Assembly: GCA_943788825.1 (NCBI GenBank)
Contig: CALSRT010000002.1
Coordinates: forward strand, 868,001 to 932,000
Direction: 5' to 3'
Origin: UBA4582 sp002389265
Lineage (GTDB): Bacteria > Pseudomonadota > Gammaproteobacteria > Pseudomonadales > Azotimanducaceae
Length of the DNA stretch: 64,000 nt
Notes under the pieces: generated by a model
What the model was told of the DNA's origin: nothing
The model's database searches: none
Seen by the model: only the letters and a program-made list of their open reading frames with translations
Position numbers and translations under genes: made by a program
Part shown: positions 26,201 to 33,474 of the stretch, piece after piece
How positions within the stretch are numbered: the first letter of the stretch is position 1
How the letters are laid out: the number at the start of each line of letters is the position of its first letter

Positions 26201-26950
26201 GCTCGTGATATCTCTGTCGGTGGACACTTTGCGTATATCGTCGTTAAAGATGGTGTCGCCATTATTGATCTTGATGAGCCGCTGCAGCCGCGACATGTGA
26301 AGACGATTCCCATGCAAGCGCCAAGAGCGCTGGTGCAGCAGTTTAGATTTTTGTTCGTCACCGATGCTGATGGACTGAAGGTAATCGATATTACTGACCC
26401 AGCGGTAGCGTTTGTGGTTGAAGGCAACACGATACCTATAAAGGATGCGCATAAAGTCTTTGTTGCGCGGACTTATGCCTATGTCGCTGCCGGTGCCGAC
26501 GGAATTTACATTGTTGACGTCACTCAACCGCAAAAAATGCAACTGTATCAGCAGTTCACCGATAACATCGTTGATGCGCGAGATATTGTCGTCGCCACTA
26601 CCAACGCCAGCCTGATGGCCTATGTTGCCGATGGCCGCGCTGGTCTGAAGGTGATTCAGCTGACTTCGCCAGAATCCCAGCCTAGGTATTATGGATTCAG
26701 CCCGGAGCCAATGCCTGAAACCATCAGTTCCTTTGCCACTAAGCGACCGGCGATAGCCTTGTCGCGTGGGTTGGAGCGAGACCGCGCAGTTGATGAAACC
26801 GGCGGTCAGGTAGCAGTGTTTAGTCGAGTCGGAGCGGGTCCTCTGTCCGAGTCAGATATGCGTAGTCTTTATTTGAACGAAGATGGCAAGCCATGGTTTG
26901 TGACGGATAAAATGCCGACGAAACCGACCCTAGTGATGGAGAAACAATGA
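23204..26950 (+). CDS. Secreted decahaem cytochrome c with C-terminal LVIVD beta-propeller
   Basis: This is an exported protein of about 1,250 residues. After a signal peptide (LLGLVLVSLSTLTFG) come ten CxxCH motifs between about residues 59 and 780: CESCH, CTDCH, CGACH, CGSCH, CISCH, CVDCH twice, CYTCH, CGGCH and CSDCH. The last third (about 860-1190) has six or so LVIVD-type repeats, such as GLVVYDVASI, GVAIIDLDEPLQPRHV, GLKVIDITDP and GIYIVDVTQP; such repeats fold as a propeller and occur in surface proteins. GTG 23192, ATG 23204 and ATG 23225 are all possible starts and none has a good ribosome site; I take 23204. A surface-exposed electron outlet or substrate-binding cytochrome is plausible. 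No catalytic site of HAO or nitrite reductase type was recognised. Confidence 0.85.
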   Translation: MSEVRNSMLKVLLGLVLVSLSTLTFGSSSTGAYVERHYDVTPDAPKSQSVAAAKEKSAGCESCHTATDSASMHASPGVILGCTDCHGGRAEVFYHEGEDEAHVMEEAHVLPTYPDSWHYPKSANPDNSYTLLNRESKEFVRFVNPSDLRVADEACGACHLSVVQAAKRSIMASGAMLFGAASYANNVLPYKKYILGEAYDADGGASTIAGPPLKDPDQAWLDHGILPVLYPVPSWETVPPGDIFRVFERGGRNISNLFPETGLPNALGQLQRIEEPGRPDFRQSNRGPGTGARISVPVLNIHKTRLNDPLMWFLGTNDNPGDFRTSGCGSCHVVYANDRDPRHSGSWASAGHTGMTQTVDPTIPKGEEGHPIKHVFSRNIPTSQCISCHMHQPNMFVNTYLGYTMWDYESDAPSMFPKEQKYPTDAEIRQSNKHNPEAAAAKGLWSDQEFLRGVSELNPTLKNTQFADYHGHGWNFRAVFKKDRKGNLLDAEGEIVSPDDPDKFEKAVHMSSIHLDVGMHCVDCHFSQDSHGNGHIYGEVANAVEIDCVDCHGSADEYPSLRTSGPAAPPGGTDLSLIRNPDGEPRFSWRDGKLFQRSLMWPDREWQLSLVKDSVNPQHAEYNDKAARAKTMSNNSDTQVWGPDVPVEERAHSYEKMECYTCHQSWTTSCGGCHLPIEANWKAESKHYEGGESRNFATYNPQVARDQIFMIGRRGKINGGRITPLRSTSALVLSSTNSNREKVYVQQPPISASGYSSQAINPHFAHTVRKTETRVCSDCHLDENGDNNAIMAQTLGYGTDFIDFIGYHAYVGGEGSVEAVQVTEWDEPQAVIGSYLHRYAYPTDFANHKARDEKLETGYSHGAGTASCLQLRGEYLFAAEGDRGLVVYDVASIANKGVSQRIITAPASSLGQDTQIKSANATCLSLQTTQPIAPERNQGDLMRIVNQEKAFHPLYNYALITDSEEGLILTNIDTLADGEPRNNFLERALTWNEGGVLTGARDISVGGHFAYIVVKDGVAIIDLDEPLQPRHVKTIPMQAPRALVQQFRFLFVTDADGLKVIDITDPAVAFVVEGNTIPIKDAHKVFVARTYAYVAAGADGIYIVDVTQPQKMQLYQQFTDNIVDARDIVVATTNASLMAYVADGRAGLKVIQLTSPESQPRYYGFSPEPMPETISSFATKRPAIALSRGLERDRAVDETGGQVAVFSRVGAGPLSESDMRSLYLNEDGKPWFVTDKMPTKPTLVMEKQ

Positions 26951-28287
26951 TGCATCAGACCCATTACATTTCGGAGCTGATTGTAGCGTCGAAATCATTA
27001 CTAAAACTGCTGGTCGTTGTTGGCTTATTTGCCAGCGTGCTGGGTGCCGGTTCAGCGACTGCAGCCGAATTGCCCCAATACGATAATGAGGTTCATCTAG
27101 GCGTTGCTAGCTGTGCCTCAGGTGTGTGTCATGGATCTGTGCGCCCCAAATCAGGCTCGGCGGTACTGCAAAATGAATATGTGACTTGGAGTCGACACGA
27201 TCGACACCGCATAGCCTACCAGACCCTGTTGACGCCAGAGTCGGCGAGGATCGCCAGCAACCTGGGGCTAGAGAATGCCCATGAGGCGAGTCTATGCCTT
27301 GATTGCCACGCTGATAATGTTCCAGTTGCACAGCAAGGCGAAAAGTTCTTGATGAGTGATGGCGTGGGTTGTGAAGCTTGCCATGGCGGTGCGGGTGACT
27401 ATATATCCGAGCACGCCGACGCGGCTACTGACAGGCAGCGCAATATTGACGCCGGTCTTTACCCGGCAGATCAGGCACCAGAGCGAGCGAAATTATGCTT
27501 GTCATGTCATCTGGGCACGGCGGACAAATTCGCAAGCCACGATATCATGGGAGCAGGTCATCCCCGCTTAGCCTTTGAGCTGGACACTTTCGGTATTCTG
27601 CAACCCGCGCACTACTTGGTAGACGAAGACTATCGGGCCGAAAAATGGTACGGCGATAGTTTAGTCACCTGGATTATTGGCCAGACACGAAGCACTGAGC
27701 AATCGCTGAGTCTCATCGAAGCCCGGTTGGATAATGGCGGGCTGTTTCCCGAATTGGCGTTGTTTGACTGCCATACCTGTCATCATCCGATGTCGGAGCC
27801 GCGCTGGCTGGCTAATAGAACTGGTCTGCCGCCCGGTAGTGTCAGACTTAATGATGCGAATTTTGTGATGCTTTTTGCTTTGGCACAGGTTGCCGCCCCG
27901 GCGCTTGAAACGACGCTTCGACGAGAGCTGACGGCGTTACATCAGGCTGTCGCGCGACGTCAACCCTTGGCGAATTTGATCGCCTCTATTCGGCAGAACA
28001 TAGCGACTATCGAGCGGAACGCGGTGAGCCAGGCTGGCCCAGGAATGCCTGAGCAACTATTGCGTGCTATTGCCGTTGCAGGTAGCGAAGATCAGTTTGC
28101 AGATTACGTAGCTGCTGAGCAGGCGACGATGGCGATTGATATGTTGCTGAATACCGCAAGCCTAAGAGATGAATTTCGGGCTTGGCTTGACCGGCTTTAC
28201 GCAGATGTTAGTGATGAGGATGCCTATAACCCTGACGAACTGTTAGCGACGATGGTTGAATTTAAGAAGTTACTGTCGGTGAGATAG
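26947..28287 (+). CDS. Cytochrome c554-type multihaem cytochrome
   Basis: A 446-residue exported cytochrome. A signal peptide ends near ATAAE (residue 40). Four CxxCH motifs follow (CLDCH, CEACH, CLSCH, CHTCH). Near residue 56 lies CASGVCH, a CX4CH site of the kind seen in some multihaem cytochromes, so four or five c haems are expected. Spacing resembles the cytochrome c554 family, known from ammonia oxidisers as electron carrier for hydroxylamine oxidoreductase; that enzyme is not encoded here. The C-terminal 150 residues are helical and haem-free. The ATG overlaps the stop of the decahaem-LVIVD gene (ATGA), so it is the operon's last coupled gene. Confidence 0.85.
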   Translation: MMHQTHYISELIVASKSLLKLLVVVGLFASVLGAGSATAAELPQYDNEVHLGVASCASGVCHGSVRPKSGSAVLQNEYVTWSRHDRHRIAYQTLLTPESARIASNLGLENAHEASLCLDCHADNVPVAQQGEKFLMSDGVGCEACHGGAGDYISEHADAATDRQRNIDAGLYPADQAPERAKLCLSCHLGTADKFASHDIMGAGHPRLAFELDTFGILQPAHYLVDEDYRAEKWYGDSLVTWIIGQTRSTEQSLSLIEARLDNGGLFPELALFDCHTCHHPMSEPRWLANRTGLPPGSVRLNDANFVMLFALAQVAAPALETTLRRELTALHQAVARRQPLANLIASIRQNIATIERNAVSQAGPGMPEQLLRAIAVAGSEDQFADYVAAEQATMAIDMLLNTASLRDEFRAWLDRLYADVSDEDAYNPDELLATMVEFKKLLSVR

Positions 28288-28334
28288 TTCGCGCTTAATA
28301 GCCCTGTTAGGGTCAATTGATAGGGTGTGTTTTT

Positions 28335-28358
28335 CCCTAGGGGCATTAGTCCCTAGGG
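28335..28358 (+). terminator. Candidate terminator hairpin after the redox operon
   Basis: CCCTAGGG, eight bases, then CCCTAGGG; each half is itself palindromic, so they pair as an 8-bp stem. It lies about 50 bases after the last cytochrome gene. Only a weak T-rich tract (TATTTGTT) follows, so termination efficiency is uncertain. Confidence 0.45.
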
Positions 28359-28558
28359 TATTTGTTGGTTACGCTATGACCTCTGGTCGAAACGCCTAGG
28401 CCGTCGCAGGATAACTCGAAGACCGGCGTGTTTCAGATGGTTTGTCATTTAGGTTGAATGTTCAGAACCTCTCAGTTGTTCATTGCCGAACTTACAGGCG
28501 ATCAAGTGTTCAAATACTCAACAAGAGATATTACCGGCTGAGCCGAGGATGCGCGATT

Positions 28559-28696
28559 ATGATACTGACCAATTTACAGATTTGGGACGGCGTCGCAGAC
28601 CAGCTGGATCCAGAATTTGATGGCGTTGAAGTTAAGGCGGGTAAGATCCAGCGGCTGGTCAAATCCGCAACTGTGACAGACTCCTGCTGCCCGTGA
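28559..28696 (+). pseudogene. Amidohydrolase N-terminal fragment, out of frame with the rest
   Basis: The ATG at 28559, with GAGGAT upstream, starts MILTNLQIWDGVADQLDP, the typical first beta-strands of a metal-dependent amidohydrolase. It runs in frame to a TGA at 28694. The catalytic domain continues in the +1 frame. Removing one C from the CC at 28683-28684 would read DSAARDMGGLTVIPGLIDAHVH continuously. So the gene is split by an apparent single-base insertion, from mutation, assembly error or, less likely, programmed +1 frameshifting at CCG-TGA. Confidence 0.75.
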
Positions 28697-28697
28697 T

Positions 28698-29738
28698 ATG
28701 GGCGGGCTGACAGTGATCCCGGGTCTGATCGATGCCCATGTGCATATGTGCCTTGATCCTGATATCAAGGATCCTTTCGAGCAAGATAAATTCACCGATG
28801 CTGAACTGATCAAAAAAATTAAGGCTCGTGCCGTCCAGATGTTAAGTTGCGGAATTACCACGGCCCGTGACCTGGGTGGTGGTCGCTGGTTGGAACTGGC
28901 TGTGCGTGACACCATAAACCAAGGTGAGTTGATGGCGACACGCCTGGTCTGTTCTGGTCAACCCATTACTTCAATTCAGGGTCATTGTCATTTCTGGGGC
29001 GGTGAGGCGGCAGATCTGGAGGAGGCGCTGAGCGTCATGGCCCGCCAGATTGAACACGGCGTAGATCTCATCAAAATCATGGCCACCGGTGGTAATCTGA
29101 CGCCTGGTTCGACCCCTCGGAATGCCCAGTTTGATCGGCAAACGATAGCCAGGATCGTCAGTGAAGCGCACTCCCATAACTGCCTGGTGGCGGCCCACTG
29201 CCATGGTACGGAAGGCATCGCCAATGCGGCGAGTGCCGGGGTGACGACCATTGAACATTGCTCGTGGGTGGGAGCCGATGGCTGGGGTCAAAATTATGAT
29301 CCGAATGCGGTGCTTGATATGTTGGCGAACGACGTCAGCGTGTCACCGACAATCAATGCGGGCTGGAAGCGGTATATTGGCAATCGAGATTTTGAAGCGC
29401 GCATCATGGGTAATTTCGAGAAGCTGCGCGCAGCCGGAGTACGTTTGATCGCCTCAACCGATGCGGGTATTCCTGGCGTTTATCATCACCACCTGCCGTT
29501 GGCGATACCCGTCTTCGCACATTTTGCCGGTCTGACGGCTCCTCAGGTGTTGCGTGGAGCAACTAGTGAGTGCGCGCTCGCTATCGGGCTAGGTGATCAG
29601 GTTGGGCGTATTCAGGCTGGTTATGATGCTGACCTGGTGTTTTATGCCGATGATCCGTTGCGAGATCTCGGCGCTCTGGCAACGCCGGTCACTGTCATGG
29701 CGCGAGGTGTCTTTAGCGATCCAGCGAGTATTAACTAA
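28698..29738 (+). CDS. Amidohydrolase catalytic part (frameshifted gene)
   Basis: These 346 residues hold the TIM-barrel of an imidazolonepropionase/prolidase-like amidohydrolase. Metal ligands are intact: DAHVH (HxH), a Lys in LIKIMATGG, AHCHG (His), TIEHCS (His) and STDAGIPG (catalytic Asp). The C-terminal strands (ADLVFYADDPLRDL) are also present. What is missing is the N-terminal beta-sandwich strand, encoded upstream in another frame (28559-28696). An ATG at 28698 could in principle restart translation, but no ribosome site precedes it. The catalytic residues look under selection, so the frameshift may be recent or an error. Likely substrates in this group are cyclic amides or dipeptides. 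The stop overlaps the desaturase ATG by one base. Confidence 0.8.
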   Translation: MGGLTVIPGLIDAHVHMCLDPDIKDPFEQDKFTDAELIKKIKARAVQMLSCGITTARDLGGGRWLELAVRDTINQGELMATRLVCSGQPITSIQGHCHFWGGEAADLEEALSVMARQIEHGVDLIKIMATGGNLTPGSTPRNAQFDRQTIARIVSEAHSHNCLVAAHCHGTEGIANAASAGVTTIEHCSWVGADGWGQNYDPNAVLDMLANDVSVSPTINAGWKRYIGNRDFEARIMGNFEKLRAAGVRLIASTDAGIPGVYHHHLPLAIPVFAHFAGLTAPQVLRGATSECALAIGLGDQVGRIQAGYDADLVFYADDPLRDLGALATPVTVMARGVFSDPASIN

Positions 29739-30706
29739 TGCCAATAGACCCTCTGTCACAGCAGGCGGTGCAGAAACCGGGCGATATCTTCAGCCAACAG
29801 GAGATTCGTCAGTTCAGTAGACGCTCCAATATCAAAGGCGTGCTACTGGTCGCTCATTGCTGGGCGACTATCTTGCTGGTCTGGGTAATCTGCAGCCTTT
29901 GGCCCCACCCATTAACGATTATGGTGGCAATGCTAGTGGTTGGCAGTCGACAGTTGGGTTTAGTTATACTTAGCCACGATGCCGCGCATCATCTATTGTT
30001 GACGAGTCGTCGAGCCAATGATTGGGTTGCCGAGTGGCTGTTAAATCGCCCTTTGTTGGAAGCCAGTGTCGTGCCCTATCGACAGTACCATTTTGCTCAC
30101 CATCGCTACACTCAGCAATCAGCTGACCCTGACTTGTCTTTATCGGCGCCATTCCCCACCACTCGGTCCAGTATGAAGCGTAAATTCTTCCGTGACTTAA
30201 CTGGCCAGACGGGCTGGAAGCAGCATTCGGCGACCATTCGAGAAGCCTTTACCGCGACAGATGGTGACGCTATCGACTGGTCAGCTGGGCTACGGCGATT
30301 GGGCCCTAATCTGTTGATCAACAGCGTGTTTCTTGCCGGTTTTTGGCTGGCTGGCCAAGCTTATCTTTACTTGCTGCTGTGGGTGGTACCCTATTTAACT
30401 TGGGAGTTGTTGGTCGCGAGAATCAGGAATATCGGCGAGCACGGCGTTGTGGTCGACAACGATGATCGCTTGCGCAATGCCAGGACAACCCTGGCGAGCC
30501 CGCTGGAGCGCCTGTTCTTGGCGCCCTATTATGTTAACTATCATCTTGAGCATCATCTGTTGATGTCATGCCCCTGTTACAATTTACCCAAGGCGCACCA
30601 ATGCCTGATTGAAAAGGGTATGGGGCCTAGGATGGAGATACAGCAGGGTTATTTGGAGATACTCAGGCTCGCAACTTCGATCCGAGAACCTGCTAAGTCA
30701 GCCTGA
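29738..30706 (+). CDS. Membrane fatty-acid desaturase family protein
   Basis: A 322-residue integral-membrane di-iron enzyme. The three histidine boxes of the desaturase/hydroxylase superfamily are complete: HDAAHH, HFAHHRY and HLEHH, separated by hydrophobic segments (near 34-75 and 190-215). It would introduce a double bond or hydroxyl group into a lipid acyl chain, or act on a carotenoid or sphingoid base. The ATG overlaps the final base of the amidohydrolase stop (TAATG), so the two are coupled. The presence of an alkaline-ceramidase-like gene 22 kb away leaves a sphingolipid-type substrate as a remote option; evidence is lacking. Confidence 0.88.
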   Translation: MPIDPLSQQAVQKPGDIFSQQEIRQFSRRSNIKGVLLVAHCWATILLVWVICSLWPHPLTIMVAMLVVGSRQLGLVILSHDAAHHLLLTSRRANDWVAEWLLNRPLLEASVVPYRQYHFAHHRYTQQSADPDLSLSAPFPTTRSSMKRKFFRDLTGQTGWKQHSATIREAFTATDGDAIDWSAGLRRLGPNLLINSVFLAGFWLAGQAYLYLLLWVVPYLTWELLVARIRNIGEHGVVVDNDDRLRNARTTLASPLERLFLAPYYVNYHLEHHLLMSCPCYNLPKAHQCLIEKGMGPRMEIQQGYLEILRLATSIREPAKSA

Positions 30707-30875
30707 CATTGATGCTCGTCAGATAATGGGCACGTGGATTCATCGAGACGCGCCAAATGCTGGGTGCCTGCAAGGGTTCCATAGCGACGAGCGCCGGAAT
30801 CAATAACTGGCCGCCGTGGTGAGCGTAGCCTTCAGGGCACTCAATGGGGCTCTGGCCCACAGCGCTGGCCTAGAG

Positions 30876-31058
30876 TTACTCGTACCAGACGGATATCAGG
30901 TGGCATGGTTGAGCGTTTTCGGTATTGTCGGTCATATAGCTTGACTGGGCGATAGAGAATACGCTGATCAGCTCTGCATTTTCGGCGAGCCAGTCGTTGA
31001 TTTCTACTTCACTCTCGTGAGCCTGAGAGACTCGTTGGCGAAAAAGTCTGACTTTCAT
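30876..31058 (-). CDS. Cse60-like small protein
   Basis: A 60-residue protein: MKVRLFRQRVSQAHESEVEI, then NDWLAENAELISVFSIAQS and ending HLISVWYE. This beta-helix-beta-beta layout (a short strand, an amphipathic helix with NxWL, strands ending in a VxYE-like tail) resembles the Cse60-type small proteins and similar 60-70-residue hypothetical proteins. A strong AGGAGA lies eight bases before the ATG, which supports translation. Function is unknown. It stands alone between the desaturase and SDR genes, on the opposite strand. The remainder of 30707-31358 holds nothing else I can name. Confidence 0.65.
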   Translation of the reverse strand: MKVRLFRQRVSQAHESEVEINDWLAENAELISVFSIAQSSYMTDNTENAQPCHLISVWYE

Positions 31059-31358
31059 CGGTTGTTCTCCTGTCCTTGGATTACCCGGCTATATTACCGA
31101 TACTTCGCCAGATTCATCAATGTGTTTGTCTGTCTTGACAGATCTTTCAGGCCTAATGGCAAGACCGGCCAGAGTCTGTATACTTCGTCGATAGATTCTT
31201 TATGCTGTGATTCGGCCAGCAGCTTTTGTGGGCGTAATGGCGAGTGTGACGGGGCAGCACAATCTGCCGAGGGTCGGCGTTATACAGGATCGTTCAAATT
31301 AGTCATCGGTACCGTCATGGGGTGCCGTTTAAGCATTGGCAAAAACGAAGGAAATAAC

Positions 31359-32126
31359 ATGCAAAATATTTTTGATCTCAGCGGTAAAGTCGCAGTGATA
31401 ACCGGTTCCACCAAGGGCATCGGTAAGTCAATAGCCGAACAGATGGCTTTGCAGGGTGCGACGGTGGTTGTTTCCAGTCGTAAAGCCGACGCGTGTGAGG
31501 CAGTGGCGGCGGAGATCAATACCATGGTCAAAGATGGTCCCGGCAGTGCCGTCGCCATTCCTTGTCATATTGGTGACAAGGATCAGTTGCAGCAATTGGT
31601 TGATCAGACTCATGATCGGATTGGTGAAATCGATATCTTGGTGTGTAACGCAGCAGTCAATCCATTTTATGGTTCCATGGCGGATATACCTGACGCTGCC
31701 TTTGATAAAATTTTGGCGACCAACGTCAAATCCAACCATTGGTTGTGCCAAATGGTGATCCCTGAAATGGTTGCTCGCAAGGATGGGGTCGTTATTATCG
31801 TGTCTTCTGTCGGCGGCCTGCATGGCAGCTCTGTATTGGGAACTTACGGTATATCGAAAGCGGCGGATATGCAGTTGGTGCGCAATATCGCCAGCGAATA
31901 TGGACCTAGTAACGTCCGTGCAAATGCCATTGCGCCTGGGCTGGTGAGAACCGACTTCGCGAAAGCCTTGTGGGAGAACCCCGAAACCTTGAAGGCGACG
32001 ACAGCGAATGCAAGCTTGCGAAGAATTGGTGAGCCGGAGGAGATAGGCGGTGTTGCGGCCTTTCTTGCCTCAAAAGCCGGTAGCTTTATGACGGGCCAAA
32101 CCATCGTTGTAGACGGTGGCAGATAA
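31359..32126 (+). CDS. SDR-family oxidoreductase
   Basis: A 255-residue classical short-chain dehydrogenase/reductase. The cofactor motif TGSTKGIG lies near the N-terminus, NAAVNP follows, and the catalytic Ser and Tyr-x3-Lys are in VSSVGG and YGISK. The end reads TGQTIVVDGGR, standard for the family. RKADAC after the second strand favours NADP(H). I place the start at ATG 31359 after AAGGAAAT; a longer frame from 31017 overlaps the small minus-strand gene and adds 114 residues without homology. The substrate is unknown. Such enzymes (DHRS4/FabG-like) reduce ketones or ketoacyl groups. Confidence 0.92.
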   Translation: MQNIFDLSGKVAVITGSTKGIGKSIAEQMALQGATVVVSSRKADACEAVAAEINTMVKDGPGSAVAIPCHIGDKDQLQQLVDQTHDRIGEIDILVCNAAVNPFYGSMADIPDAAFDKILATNVKSNHWLCQMVIPEMVARKDGVVIIVSSVGGLHGSSVLGTYGISKAADMQLVRNIASEYGPSNVRANAIAPGLVRTDFAKALWENPETLKATTANASLRRIGEPEEIGGVAAFLASKAGSFMTGQTIVVDGGR

Positions 32127-32234
32127 AGATCTGAAATACCTGTGTCAGCGCCGCGAGCCGGCGTTGGGCGGTGTCTGGAAAATGTAATGCTTTGTGGTTA
32201 GGATGAGTAGGCTTTTGGTAGAGGTAATAAGTCG

Positions 32235-33197
32235 GTGAACAGACGCGGGGTTCTTAAGCTATTTTCGGCAGGGGCGGTAACGGCACTGGTAGGGCAAGTG
32301 GCGTGGCACGTGCGTGATACGGCTGAGCCTCTGCTCTATGAAGATATTGTCACCAACCCGCAGGAGATGGCCCGGTCGATTCGGTATATGACGACGCGAA
32401 CGCCGGATTCCGGCGCATTACTCGATATGTTTAAGGCCCACAAGAGCCAAGCCATGCTGGCTGAAGTCGGTCGTGAAGAACGCTATCGACAGAAGATGTT
32501 GAACTTCGAACAAGCGCACCAAGATGATGTGTTTTTGGCAGGTAATCAGTATCAATTTGTGGTCTCCGCCTTCAGTCGACTGGGGCGGCTCCAAACGCTG
32601 GTAGGACATGGTAACTTCAACGTTATCGGCTTTGATGAAATGCTCCGACTCAGCGTAAGGTACCCGGTCGTTGGGGAATTCCCCCCGGCCGAGGTGGCAT
32701 TTCTGGATGAGTTATTCTCTAGTAGCGCGAAGCGCTATGGTTTCTTTGGCGAAAAAGTAATCAATGAACTCACCGCTCAGATTCCCGAACGAGAGCGGGT
32801 GAAAATGCCGGGGACCGGGCATTTTCTATTCAAGGGTGATTCGCTACAGGTGTATAGCAAGCTCCAAAAGGATTTGGGCCAAAGTGTGATCTTGACATCG
32901 GGGATTCGTAGTGTCGTCAAACAGACGCACCTTTTTCTGGCCAAGACAATCCAGGCGAAAGGGAATCTGTCGCTGGCTTCACGCAGTCTGGCGCCACCAG
33001 GTCACTCCTTTCATGGTGTCGGTGACTTCGACGTGGGTAAAGTGGGTCTTGGCGCTAGTAATTTCACCGATGTTTTTGCTGAGACTGCGGAGTTCCAACA
33101 GTTGGTGGATCTTGGTTATGTCAGTATGCGTTATCCAAAAGACAACCAGCTTGGGGTCCGTTACGAGCCTTGGCATGTCAAGGTTGTGAGCACTTAA
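32235..33197 (+). CDS. Tat-exported VanY-like M15 peptidase
   Basis: A 320-residue protein. The N-terminus NRRGVLKLFSAGAV is a twin-arginine signal followed by a hydrophobic stretch. The C-terminal third is a LAS/M15B domain: HSFHGVGDFDVG gives the SxHxxGxxxD zinc motif, and YEPWH provides the catalytic Glu and last zinc His. Enzymes of this group are D,D- or L,D-carboxypeptidases trimming peptidoglycan stems. The region before it (about 40-190) is helical and of unknown function. The start is GTG at 32235. Tat export of a VanY-like domain implies folding or zinc loading in the cytoplasm. Confidence 0.82.
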   Translation: MNRRGVLKLFSAGAVTALVGQVAWHVRDTAEPLLYEDIVTNPQEMARSIRYMTTRTPDSGALLDMFKAHKSQAMLAEVGREERYRQKMLNFEQAHQDDVFLAGNQYQFVVSAFSRLGRLQTLVGHGNFNVIGFDEMLRLSVRYPVVGEFPPAEVAFLDELFSSSAKRYGFFGEKVINELTAQIPERERVKMPGTGHFLFKGDSLQVYSKLQKDLGQSVILTSGIRSVVKQTHLFLAKTIQAKGNLSLASRSLAPPGHSFHGVGDFDVGKVGLGASNFTDVFAETAEFQQLVDLGYVSMRYPKDNQLGVRYEPWHVKVVST

Positions 33198-33474
33198 GTT
33201 CGCCCGAGTTCGATGTAGGGCAGCGCTGTCAGTCGTAAATGCCTGGCGTCAATAATCGGCAAATAATTAGTCATCCATCGCCTAGTGGAACCCATAACGC
33301 AAATATTTTGCTGTCAAAGGGAGAGGCATACTGTCCGCTGCCACTAGCATCAGGCAAGTTTCGTCAATCCGCTACGGTTGCCTTGTTTATTTTTGATCGA
33401 GAAGATGCCAAGGTGCGCAATCTTAGCAGCGTGATGTGACACATTAATCATTAACATAGTCTGGGGAGCAAAAC

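Noticed and set aside
14085..28287. Classic MtrCAB/OmcA conduit or an HAO/nitrification module
   Set aside because: There is no separate MtrA-like decahaem plus recognisable MtrB, and no octahaem hydroxylamine oxidoreductase; only the c554-type protein recalls the latter.
28442..30706. Extending the redox operon to include the amidohydrolase and desaturase genes
   Set aside because: A spacer of about 270 bases with a candidate terminator hairpin separates them, and the functions are unrelated.
31017..31358. 114-residue N-terminal extension of the SDR protein
   Set aside because: It overlaps the small minus-strand gene and lacks homology; ATG 31359 has a good ribosome site directly before TGSTKGIG.
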